From the NCBI GenBank assembly GCA_902495075.1, contig CABUVO010000008.1:1-64000 (forward strand): a DNA stretch of 64,000 bases, read 5' to 3'. Position 1 is the first letter of the stretch. Each line of letters begins with the position of its first letter. Positions 32,499-40,541 of this stretch are shown one piece after another. The DNA comes from an uncultured Porphyromonadaceae bacterium. Its GTDB lineage: Bacteria > Bacteroidota > Bacteroidia > Bacteroidales > Muribaculaceae. The notes under the pieces are model-generated. The model was not told the origin of the DNA. It made no database searches and was given only the letters and a program-made list of their open reading frames with translations. Both the position numbers and the translations under genes were made by a program.

Positions 32499-34436
32499 TT
32501 CAAATCCCTTTAGATTGGTATTGAAAAGTTGTTTGCCGTTATGCCACATAAAGACTTGTTCCTCTTTTCCTTTTGTTAGATTGCGAAGCCACAGCACTGC
32601 ATTATCCGGCGCCTCGAATTCTATGGAAAATCCTTTCGATACCTTCCTTCCAAGCGATTGCCATCCTTCTTCATCGAAGCACATCAGCTCGTACTCCTCT
32701 CCCGGTACTACGAAGTTGTCGTCGTTCCTTGGTACGACAAACAGATTATCAGGTCTTTCCTCAGAATCAATCCGGAAGATCAATGGCTTGTGATATTTGT
32801 TGTATTTCACCCAACCGAGAATGTCACCGTCAATAAGAATGTTCCTGTCAATGGCAGGCTCGTCAGTCATGAGAGTCAGCTGCAGCCTGTTTATCGCAAG
32901 TGAATCCGTGGATGCGATTATCTCCGCCAGCTGGCATCTTTGCCGTCTTGACGCAAGGAACCTGAAATATTTCTCACCGTCATAATCGTTCAGTGGAATG
33001 CGGTAGTAATTGCTTGCGGGGGGAGTGCCGATGCTGTCGATGTCACGCCATGGGCCGGACTCAGAATGTCCCAGCTGCATCCTGCATCCCACCATATATG
33101 CGAACCTTTCTTTCTGGTGGAACCACACGGCGGTCTTTCTTTTCAGAACCATCTTGTTCAGCTTGTCACAACGCGGTATGAACGAATGCAGCCTGCCATC
33201 CCTTTTGACCATAAACGGCATTCCGCAGACAGTAAACCCTGGACTGTCATTCCCGTTCGGTATGATAGGAAAATATATCACCTCCGGTTCAATATCGCGG
33301 AATATAGCTTTCCTGCCCCTGCGCTCCGCAATATCAATAGGCTTGTAGCCTTCCGGCATGAATATCCCGAGATATATCGGACGCCCTGTTGCGTGTACGG
33401 GAACTGCCACCTCGTTATGTCCGAAATATTCTGCTGTCACATCCTTATGTCTCGGATTCATGAGTTCGGCTGGAGGATTGTCAATTCCCTTGAATCTATC
33501 AAGGCGGTCAGCGTTAATGGAGGATGTATAACGGTAAACCTTCCCCTTGCGGCGGAAATCGTCGTGGATGCTATCACGGGTGGGAGGGAAGCGGTTGTTG
33601 TCGAAGGTACGGTAGATTCCGTCGATATTGTCGTAAACCACATTCCATTGATGGGCAGTCCCGTTATCCGGAGATGCGATAAGTTCGTCTGTCGCGACAG
33701 GCACACCGAACGCCCTCATGGCATACATTGTGCGATCGCAGTCATCGCGGCAGGATCCCACGGGAGCTTCCAGAAGGCTCAAAGCCCGTCGGTGAGGGAT
33801 GCCAAGGTCATTGTTGTAATGAACCTCACCTATTGCATTTGAAACGATGGCTGCTGCTTCCACGGAATTCCTTGCCTTGTTCACGCTGTTCGCTATGGAA
33901 TCATAATGCGAGCGGTATGCCTGTCGCCAGTCTGAGAGAGCTTCATCACCAGATTTGTAGGGAAGCAACAGCTCGCAGAATTGCTCCATGCCAAGATCTT
34001 TGTTCCAATTTCGGACTTCCTTCATGCGCCACGCATCATCGATGTTCCCGATTAGGTATTCTGCGGAAACGGTTTCAAGATCGTTAATGCGATGTCGGGG
34101 CATGGATTCGTACATCTTTCCTCTGACAAGCCTTACGGAATCAAAATTCCAGATTCCGTTGACAGGCAATTCTTTGAAAAGACTTTCAATTGAATCCAGT
34201 CCCTCTCCCGAAATGCCATATCTTCCAATCATGGCTTTCACCAGATATTCGGCTGCTTCGTTTCGCCGATCATCATAATGCGTCAGAACTTTGCGAATCG
34301 CGGGAGCATTGTCTTTCGCTTGACTGATGGCAATTTCCGCTGAATCCTCGCGGGTGGGGACACATCCGAATGATATGGAAAGCAATAGAAGACAAAAAAA
34401 TATACTTTTTCTGCAATATGCATTACTTGAAGACAT
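32493..34436 (-). CDS. Transglutaminase-like lipoprotein
   Basis: The 647-residue protein has a lipoprotein signal (Cys25 in ISFGCVPTR) and a transglutaminase-like core in its first half. The likely catalytic triad is Cys229 (APVGSCRDDCD), His262 (GTAHQWNVVYD) and Asp269 or Asp280. After it come beta-rich segments that may be carbohydrate- or peptide-binding. Such Bacteroidetes proteins are thought to act on peptides in the periplasm or at the surface, but the substrate is unknown. It is the last gene of the minus-strand island and its composition is closer to the chromosome than the A+T-rich genes upstream. The stop codon overlaps a half palindromic element. Confidence 0.75.
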   Translation of the reverse strand: MSSSNAYCRKSIFFCLLLLSISFGCVPTREDSAEIAISQAKDNAPAIRKVLTHYDDRRNEAAEYLVKAMIGRYGISGEGLDSIESLFKELPVNGIWNFDSVRLVRGKMYESMPRHRINDLETVSAEYLIGNIDDAWRMKEVRNWNKDLGMEQFCELLLPYKSGDEALSDWRQAYRSHYDSIANSVNKARNSVEAAAIVSNAIGEVHYNNDLGIPHRRALSLLEAPVGSCRDDCDRTMYAMRAFGVPVATDELIASPDNGTAHQWNVVYDNIDGIYRTFDNNRFPPTRDSIHDDFRRKGKVYRYTSSINADRLDRFKGIDNPPAELMNPRHKDVTAEYFGHNEVAVPVHATGRPIYLGIFMPEGYKPIDIAERRGRKAIFRDIEPEVIYFPIIPNGNDSPGFTVCGMPFMVKRDGRLHSFIPRCDKLNKMVLKRKTAVWFHQKERFAYMVGCRMQLGHSESGPWRDIDSIGTPPASNYYRIPLNDYDGEKYFRFLASRRQRCQLAEIIASTDSLAINRLQLTLMTDEPAIDRNILIDGDILGWVKYNKYHKPLIFRIDSEERPDNLFVVPRNDDNFVVPGEEYELMCFDEEGWQSLGRKVSKGFSIEFEAPDNAVLWLRNLTKGKEEQVFMWHNGKQLFNTNLKGFED

Positions 34437-34554
34437 GGCGCGATTAATGACTATTATGTTTTCTTAAGAAAAATAGTAAGAAGCTAACTGACAGATTAGG
34501 AAAACCTGTCAGTTAACTTCAGATAGCTGATCTTGTTAGGCGTGTTTTGTTGAA

Positions 34555-34986
34555 TTATATTGATAAGACGTAGCCACTCCACATTTCAGGCACAAAGCAA
34601 TTGAATAGAGCCCATACGATATATGAGAGAATGAACGAATAGGGTCTTTTGTCTTTCCAGCATATAACGGCAAGCAATATTGCGATTATACAAGATACGA
34701 CTACCATTAAGGAACCCAACGAACCGTAGAAGTCAGTTGCCCGCATGGGAACATGGAGGAGCAACTGTCCGAGTATTGCTGCAAATCCTATTGACCATGG
34801 ATTTAGATTTTGAATTCTTTTTGAAAATTCATCAATACATAGATATGTAAGGAGGAAAAATCCTGAACTTTCAACCCAATAAGGAGCTGAATTACCGAAT
34901 GCAGCTGACCAACATGTGATCATGAATAACAATACTGAGAACACGCATGTTATCCAGAATGCTTTAGCTTTTGTTAAATTTCTCAT
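34555..34986 (-). CDS. Four-helix membrane protein of unknown function, in the fulvocin-like operon
   Basis: The 143-residue protein has four predicted membrane segments (about 10-30, 40-55, 63-80 and 90-135, the last possibly two). No family is recognised. It follows the fulvocin C-like gene by 14 bases on the same strand, so it could be an immunity, export or anchoring partner; that is inference from position only. Confidence 0.55.
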   Translation of the reverse strand: MRNLTKAKAFWITCVFSVLLFMITCWSAAFGNSAPYWVESSGFFLLTYLCIDEFSKRIQNLNPWSIGFAAILGQLLLHVPMRATDFYGSLGSLMVVVSCIIAILLAVICWKDKRPYSFILSYIVWALFNCFVPEMWSGYVLSI

Positions 34987-35000
34987 AACAATTTTGTCTT

Positions 35001-35669
35001 TTATGGCTCCTCACATCTGCCGTTGCATTCATAGGCTAAGAAAAAGCCACATCCCGAACCCGTTTCTGAACAATTGGCATTGTCGCAGGCCACTTGGTGA
35101 CTACATGTGAACCAGCTGTCTATGTTGCAGTTGCAATTCTCAGAACTCGTTAAAAGAACGCTACTTGAGATATTTGATCTCATAGGTTTTAAATTGCCAT
35201 TTGTATCCAATACCTTCTCCCCGCAAGCGGCTAAAGCATATATTATTTGATCTGTCCATCCTAATTTTTCTATCGCAGCAGCTTTCCATTTATGCATGAA
35301 AATTTCAACCTCATCCAATTGATTGTCTGAAGGTTTATTTGTTTCAAACAAATCCAGATGCTTTTCGAAAAACGATTCAAGCTCATTGATGTGCACAAGT
35401 TCCGGTTCAGACCATGACAGTTCCTTTATTTCTTGGAACTTCCCGCGCCAAAAATTTATACGCTGTTCCGCAGTAAAAGCTCTGTACATGGGAATACTGA
35501 ACTTTTCATCAGATTCAAGCCAACTTGAACGAGTCATCTTCCGTACTTCTGTGATGTGTTCTTTGACCCACGTATCCACAGATTCATCACAACTGTACTT
35601 TGGCTCTGAGTTTCCACAGGAAACCAATCCCGCCAATAGTACTGCCATTGAAATTAATTTAAATTTCAT
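35001..35669 (-). CDS. Fulvocin C-related cysteine-rich lipoprotein
   Basis: The 222-residue protein has a lipoprotein signal (Cys18 in GLVSCGNSE), a helical middle (about 30-165), and a C-terminal domain (about 177-222) with eight cysteines in a spacing close to that of fulvocin C, a disulfide-rich bacteriocin of Myxococcus fulvus: C-x-C, then x7, x5, x4, x6, x7, x3. Key pieces are NCNCNIDSWFTC and GSGCGFFLAYECNGRC. It may be a tethered or processed antimicrobial or toxin-like peptide; activity is inferred. It overlaps the MauE-type gene by ATGA and sits in a compact A+T-rich operon with redox and DUF1573 partners. Confidence 0.75.
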   Translation of the reverse strand: MKFKLISMAVLLAGLVSCGNSEPKYSCDESVDTWVKEHITEVRKMTRSSWLESDEKFSIPMYRAFTAEQRINFWRGKFQEIKELSWSEPELVHINELESFFEKHLDLFETNKPSDNQLDEVEIFMHKWKAAAIEKLGWTDQIIYALAACGEKVLDTNGNLKPMRSNISSSVLLTSSENCNCNIDSWFTCSHQVACDNANCSETGSGCGFFLAYECNGRCEEP

Positions 35670-36712
35670 ATTAACTGATTATTTATTAGCCTACTCTTTG
35701 AACGTTTTTCGGCATACACGTTTTGTATTGATCTTATAATAGATACTATCACCATCAAGCAAACAGACATCCAAGAGGTAATAAGTAAAATTCTTAAAAT
35801 ATATTTTGGAACATTATTGTTAAGTAAAGATTCTTGTATACCTAAATTATCTAATTGCCATTTGTTTACAATGATGTCGTCTTCCAAATCAATAATTCCA
35901 ATATTGGATGAAATTAGCTTTGAAAGTGTCTGATTATCCACATATCCCATAATAGCCGTAGCACTTATATTGTCATTTACCTCGGCGGGTATGGAGGATG
36001 TAAGGATTAAAGGTTTGGATTTATCTTTAGATAATATTTCAACAAGTTTGAATAGATATGAAGAATCAATATTATTGAAATTTCGAACAATTCCAATCTT
36101 GTTTATATTGGTTGGCTTGTTTGGAATAAAATCAATATCTAAAGAATATGTCGAATTCTTATTTATGACTAAATCTGAGTTCAAGGAATAAAATGAAGTA
36201 TCAATCAATGGTTGGTTAATTGTTATCAGTGTGCCAAATATAATTATTGTTATTATCTGGTTTCGGAGTCTCAAAGAATTAAAATGTTGCTCAACCTTTG
36301 ATAGAGGGTATGCAGATAACGCTACAAGACACAATATCAGATTTTTAATTAAAGAAGTTTTAGGAGACATTAAGGCAAGATTGCCAAAGCACCCGCAATC
36401 AGTGATACTGTCATTAATAGTTACTATAAAGGTTAAGATTGTAAAAAACAAAATAACAATCACTGAAGCAAAATATGTATACTTACTAAATACTCCATTC
36501 AAGATAAAAATTCCGATAAATAACTCTAAACTTATAACCATGGCAGCTCCAATGCAACAGACTGATGGGGGAATGTTTAGTCCCAATGCGAGTGTATATT
36601 CTTCAATTTTTGCGGAGAATGCAAAAACATCAATGGCTTTAGACAGTGATGATATAATAAAAATTATACCCCATATCCGCCAAGTATATTTAGAAAGCTC
36701 CTTCATTTTCAA
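35666..36712 (-). CDS. MauE/DoxX-type redox membrane protein
   Basis: The 348-residue protein begins with a four-helix MauE-like domain (about 10-140) containing the loop motif DCGCFGNLAL, whose paired cysteines are typical of MauE proteins that help form disulfides in exported partners. A periplasmic region without a CxxC (about 165-300) and a final membrane helix follow. In this operon it is the natural candidate for oxidising the eight-cysteine domain of the next gene (inference). The gene is strongly A+T-rich. Coupling is tight: ATGA overlap with the fulvocin-like gene and 5 bases from the DUF1573 gene. Confidence 0.75.
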   Translation of the reverse strand: MKMKELSKYTWRIWGIIFIISSLSKAIDVFAFSAKIEEYTLALGLNIPPSVCCIGAAMVISLELFIGIFILNGVFSKYTYFASVIVILFFTILTFIVTINDSITDCGCFGNLALMSPKTSLIKNLILCLVALSAYPLSKVEQHFNSLRLRNQIITIIIFGTLITINQPLIDTSFYSLNSDLVINKNSTYSLDIDFIPNKPTNINKIGIVRNFNNIDSSYLFKLVEILSKDKSKPLILTSSIPAEVNDNISATAIMGYVDNQTLSKLISSNIGIIDLEDDIIVNKWQLDNLGIQESLLNNNVPKYILRILLITSWMSVCLMVIVSIIRSIQNVYAEKRSKSRLINNQLI

Positions 36713-36717
36713 TAAGT

Positions 36718-37155
36718 TTATTTTTTGATATCTGCAGTAATCTTCAATAATCGAAGAGAACTGTCATTATAAGTGACGAATATGCTCTTACGCAAATGTC
36801 CTGACTGATTCTTTAAATTAATTTCTCCTGTTATTTGTCCTGATTCCCCCGCTTTTAGAGTTTGAGGGAATTTAATAACTTTTACACAGTTGCATGAAAC
36901 ATCTATGGAATTGATAAACATTAGATTATTTGTATTGTTTGATATTGTGAAAATGAATGGTTCCACATGCGTATTTTCTGGATTGATAATACCAAGTGAT
37001 AAATTTTCCGGTTCTACAGATAATGATGAGTCATTATTGCAACTGTACTCACTATTATTCAGTCGGGAATCAGAATTATTTGTTCTTTTCTGGTTACACG
37101 CCATTAATATTAGTGGTAAGAGCAGAAAGCAAAGTAAAAAATAAAACTTATTCAT
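36718..37155 (-). CDS. DUF1573 lipoprotein
   Basis: The 145-residue protein from ATG 37155 (MNKFYFLLCF) has a lipobox with Cys20 (PLILMACNQ) and a DUF1573 domain of immunoglobulin-like fold, shown by LSLGIINPENTHVEPFIFTI, the motif VSCNCVKV and the ending SLRLLKITADI. DUF1573 proteins accompany MauE-type proteins and small exported peptides in many Bacteroidetes operons; the biochemical role is unknown. It overlaps the upstream ligase-like gene by 8 bases. ATG 37173 is an alternative start. Confidence 0.75.
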   Translation of the reverse strand: MNKFYFLLCFLLLPLILMACNQKRTNNSDSRLNNSEYSCNNDSSLSVEPENLSLGIINPENTHVEPFIFTISNNTNNLMFINSIDVSCNCVKVIKFPQTLKAGESGQITGEINLKNQSGHLRKSIFVTYNDSSLRLLKITADIKK

Positions 37156-38899
37156 AATTATTGATTTGATCATTTTTTATAGTTTTTAATATTTCGTCAA
37201 TTTGAGTAGATGGAATTTTAATGCTTTTTGATAATAATAGCGTTGCGTATCTTTTTTGCATCGGTTTATTATTGTTTCTTTTATGAATTTTATAAATCTC
37301 AAATAAGGGAATAAATCGATTGGGGCACATGTCATGTGCCAACTTGAATTGTTCTATCGCTTCAGAATCTGAACAGATGGCATCTTTGATTCTGCCCAAT
37401 AGGATGGTTGTTTCGTAATCCCTCAAAGTCACTTTTTTGAGAAGTGCATCGGCATCTGCATACTCTCCTATGTTATAGAGGTATGATGCATAATTATAAG
37501 TAAATTCAGGAGATTGGACTTTCTGAGATATTTCTTTGTACATCTTTAAGGACAACACTTTGTTCCCTAATATAGTATTTTCATATGCTAATCTCCATTT
37601 TCTCATATTTGTATCTAAATCCAAAGCAAGATACAACAATGCAAAGCACGAGAACAATAATATTAAAGAAGAACCATAAATTTTGATTCTTTCCAAAATT
37701 TGGAATAATCTATTGTTTTTTGCTATAGTAATTTTATGTTTGTCATATGATGTTGCTGCCATTGCTATAATAATCCAAGTTATAGGATATTTAAATGGGT
37801 ATGAGAAAAGAGAGAAAACAATTATTGATATAACTAATGCTTTGGAATATAAGTTATAATACTTACTTTTGAAAAAATATAATAGTGCAAATATTGATAT
37901 AATAAATGAAATAATTCCATATTTAATAGTCAATAACAGAAATTCATTTAGTGGGTGTATAATATTCGATGCACGCTGTTGTGTTTCGACAGATTCTTCC
38001 ATTAGTCTTTGGGCTTGCCGCATCATATAATTTTCTTTGAATCCGTCTTCACCATAACCAAATACTATTTTTGTGGGTGAGTCAAGTAATGACAATGAGG
38101 TGTTCAATATGAACCATCTGCCATGTGTTGAATCCTTTTTGGTGATATTAAATACAGAAATAGATACAATTAAGACAACAACACAAGAAATAATGACATT
38201 GATTCTTTTATGAATAAATGGGAAACCCTTGTTAATGAGTATGCAACTTCCAACACACAATGATAACAATCCTGTGCGGGATTTAGATGCTAAGAGCAAT
38301 ATGAGGAAAATTATTAATAATACTTTAAAAATTGTACGTGATACTGGATTTTTGCCATATTTAGATTTTAAAATATGAATTATAGACAACGATGCGAGCA
38401 CAATAGTTAAAGTGAAGCCCACAACATTATCGTAGCATCCTGTAATTTCTTCTTTCTTTAAAATTTGAATGATTGCAAAAACAGATGAGACAAACCCACA
38501 AATAATCAATGAAAAGGCCACGAGGTTAAGTGTTGGTATATAGTTTTTGAAATAAAAACATGTCAAGCTGAATAAGCAAAAACATAAGAATACTTTAAAA
38601 TCCTCTTGAGTTTGGGAATGTATATACAAATAAGTAAAGATTAGTAATCCGATAAGAGTTGCTGAGTAATAATTTAAATTGGTGGACTTCAGATGCCTTT
38701 TTTCTTTAATGCTAATTATACTAATAATAGAGGAAAATATTAGCATTAAACAAGTGCCATATGCAAACACAATCCATTTGGGGAATGTGTTTGCGTCTAT
38801 ATATGAGTATGATATGAAACATGTACTCGCAACCGTCATAAATGCCAATATAACAGATGGAATGTAGAATGTAATTATATTTCGAGTTATAAATGCCAT
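37148..38899 (-). CDS. O-antigen ligase-like membrane protein with C-terminal TPR-like region
   Basis: The 583-residue protein has about ten to eleven membrane segments, the Wzy/WaaL-type region with STHGRWFILNTSLSLLDS and GYGEDGFKENYM, and a C-terminal helical-repeat part (about 450-575, SPEFTYNYASYLYNIGEYAD). This form, O-antigen ligase plus TPR, recurs beside peptide-type operons with MauE and DUF1573 genes in Bacteroidetes. It could glycosylate or transfer a polymer to the exported lipoprotein, or be unrelated to sugars; neither is shown. It is the first gene of the operon and strongly A+T-rich. Confidence 0.75.
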   Translation of the reverse strand: MAFITRNIITFYIPSVILAFMTVASTCFISYSYIDANTFPKWIVFAYGTCLMLIFSSIISIISIKEKRHLKSTNLNYYSATLIGLLIFTYLYIHSQTQEDFKVFLCFCLFSLTCFYFKNYIPTLNLVAFSLIICGFVSSVFAIIQILKKEEITGCYDNVVGFTLTIVLASLSIIHILKSKYGKNPVSRTIFKVLLIIFLILLLASKSRTGLLSLCVGSCILINKGFPFIHKRINVIISCVVVLIVSISVFNITKKDSTHGRWFILNTSLSLLDSPTKIVFGYGEDGFKENYMMRQAQRLMEESVETQQRASNIIHPLNEFLLLTIKYGIISFIISIFALLYFFKSKYYNLYSKALVISIIVFSLFSYPFKYPITWIIIAMAATSYDKHKITIAKNNRLFQILERIKIYGSSLILLFSCFALLYLALDLDTNMRKWRLAYENTILGNKVLSLKMYKEISQKVQSPEFTYNYASYLYNIGEYADADALLKKVTLRDYETTILLGRIKDAICSDSEAIEQFKLAHDMCPNRFIPLFEIYKIHKRNNNKPMQKRYATLLLSKSIKIPSTQIDEILKTIKNDQINNYE

Positions 38900-39209
38900 T
38901 ATTAAGGTTGGATTAGTTGGCTTTTAAGAGGGCGTTTGTTTACCCTCTCTATATATAAGTCGCATTTCAAAAGAAAATCTATAGGTCATTTTTACGTTTT
39001 TTTGTTAAAAATATTAACGGGATGCCTTGAGAGACAGAATGGTTAGTAGTAAATAATGTAATTGGAGAGCCGATCCGTATCCGGTTCTCGTGGGTTTGTA
39101 CACTCAGATACAACATCTCTTCCTATTGGTGATACATGTCGTGATACATGTCGTTGGTCGCCTGCCTGATGTTTGTTGTATTATATTTTCAAAAACGAAA
39201 GTAATTTAG

Positions 39210-39218
39210 TATATTTGC
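39210..39218 (+). promoter_or_regulatory. Promoter -7 box of the glycerophosphodiesterase gene
   Basis: TATATTTGC matches the -7 consensus. The transcript would include the palindromic element in its 5' leader of about 240 bases. Confidence 0.45.
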
Positions 39219-39256
39219 GACACAAAACGAAATTGGTTTGATATAATACCAAAACC

Positions 39257-39443
39257 TATAAGTAAGTATTGAAAATTAGTTTATAATAATTAATTGTTTT
39301 GTTTATTTAAATTTTGAATCTTTTGGATGCTTTCTTGACTTCTTATCAGTCACATAACCCGTTATGCACCTTCTTCGAAATCAAGAAATCATCTCAAAAT
39401 CTCCTAAAATTTAATATAAGCTAATTTCCAACACTTACTTATA
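39257..39443. repeat. Palindromic element, third complete copy, in the GDPD leader
   Basis: Terminal inverted repeats TATAAGTAAGTATTGAAAA (39257-39275) and CTAATTTCCAACACTTACTT (39421-39440) are near-perfect complements. Inner arms GATGCTTTCTTGACTTC and GAAATCAAGAAATCATC enclose the core (39345-39374), with TCAGTCA, the mini-hairpin CATAAC-CC-GTTATG, and CACCTTC. It ends 17 bases before the GDPD start codon. Confidence 0.75.
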
Positions 39444-39460
39444 CAACTAACCTATACATC

Positions 39461-40438
39461 ATGAAAAAAATTCTGTCAATCGGCATCCTGTTGCTTTGCT
39501 GCCTGCCGATGTTATCGAAAACAAGATCTGAAGAGATCCGTGAAAGACTTCTGTCACGCGACACCTCGAAGGTGTTTGTCGCCTCCCACCGCGCCGACTG
39601 GCGCAACTGGCCCGAAAATTCACTCCCTGCCATCAACAGCGTGATAGAAATGGGGGTTGATATTGTGGAGGTGGATCTCCAGCTGACCAAAGACAGCGTG
39701 CTGATAATCATGCACGACCCAAAACTTGACCGGACCACAACCGGCAAGGGAAAAATCTCGGAAACCAATTATGCCGATATAAAAGATCTGAGACTGAAAA
39801 ACGGTGCCGGTATATATACGCGCCACAAAGTGCCGACTCTTGAAGAAGTGCTCAATCTCGCCAAGGGACGCGTGATGCTTAACCTTGATAAGGCGGACCG
39901 TTATTTTGACCTTGTGCATGAGCTTGCGAAAAAGACAGGCACGGAACGTCAGCTCATCATGAAGGGTCGCAAACCGGCTGCCGAAGTTAAAGAACTTTAT
40001 GGCGATTATCTCAACGAGATACTGTATATGCCAATTGTGCATCTTGACGACCAGAAGGCATACAAAAGAATCCGCGATGGGAAATACACAGAACTTAAAG
40101 AAGTTTCGAAGAAAAAGATGAAGGCTGATCAGAAAGCAGCAAAGGAAGAAATCGCAGATCATCTTGCCGTTCTCAACCCTTGCGCATTTGAATTGCTTTA
40201 CGCATCAGATAATAATAAACTGCCGTTCCAACTCAAGGACGATATGAAGGGTAAAGCCTTGATTTGGTACAACTGCCTGTGGGACACAATGGCAGGAGGT
40301 CATGACGATGATGCCGCCATGGTTGATATCAATGATGGATACGGTTTCCTGATTGATAAACTCGGTTGCAATATTATCCAGACCGATCGCCCCGCAATGG
40401 TGCTGGATTATTTGCGGAAACGTAATCTTCACGAGTAA
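39461..40438 (+). CDS. Exported glycerophosphodiester phosphodiesterase
   Basis: The 325-residue protein has a signal peptide (about 1-19) and a GDPD TIM-barrel. Catalytic features are ASHRADWRNWPENS (His43, Arg44 and the Glu of PENS), VDIVEVDLQLTKD (Glu70, Asp72) and IIMHDPKLDRTT (His85). It hydrolyses glycerophosphodiesters released from phospholipids to glycerol-3-phosphate and an alcohol, in the periplasm. A transporter of the organophosphate:phosphate antiporter family follows after a short repeat tract, so uptake of the product is the likely joint function. A lysine-rich insertion lies at about 210-230. Confidence 0.88.
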   Translation: MKKILSIGILLLCCLPMLSKTRSEEIRERLLSRDTSKVFVASHRADWRNWPENSLPAINSVIEMGVDIVEVDLQLTKDSVLIIMHDPKLDRTTTGKGKISETNYADIKDLRLKNGAGIYTRHKVPTLEEVLNLAKGRVMLNLDKADRYFDLVHELAKKTGTERQLIMKGRKPAAEVKELYGDYLNEILYMPIVHLDDQKAYKRIRDGKYTELKEVSKKKMKADQKAAKEEIADHLAVLNPCAFELLYASDNNKLPFQLKDDMKGKALIWYNCLWDTMAGGHDDDAAMVDINDGYGFLIDKLGCNIIQTDRPAMVLDYLRKRNLHE

Positions 40439-40448
40439 TTAATAATAT

Positions 40449-40533
40449 AAGGCATTAGGTCTTAGGCTTTAGGCGTTAGAAGCTTCGCCGAATGGTTCTA
40501 AAGCCTAATGCCTAAAGCCTAAAGCCTAAAACC
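40449..40533. repeat. Inverted TTTAGGC/GCCTAAA repeat tract
   Basis: AGGCATTAGGTCTTAGGCTT-type units (40449-40480) face their complements TCTAAAGCCTAATGCCTAAA (from 40496), forming a long imperfect hairpin between the GDPD and transporter genes. It contains the same unit that ends the AraC and DUF5107 genes. Confidence 0.65.
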
Positions 40534-40541
40534 TCACATAT

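Larger units (their letters stand above)
38900..39460. other. 561-base gap: promoter box and a complete palindromic element
   Basis: It contains a GAGGG...CCCTC hairpin (about 38927-38948), an imperfect hairpin GAGAGCCGATCC...GGTTCTC (about 39065-39090), a direct repeat GTGATACATGTCGT (about 39129-39153), a -7 box at 39210-39218 facing the GDPD gene, and the palindromic element 39257-39443. No clear promoter for the minus-strand island and no leader-peptide gene was found. Confidence 0.55.

Noticed and set aside
38920..39000. A 21-codon frame upstream of the fulvocin-like operon, considered as a leader or precursor peptide
   Set aside because: It has no Gly-Gly leader, no cysteines and no support beyond being open.
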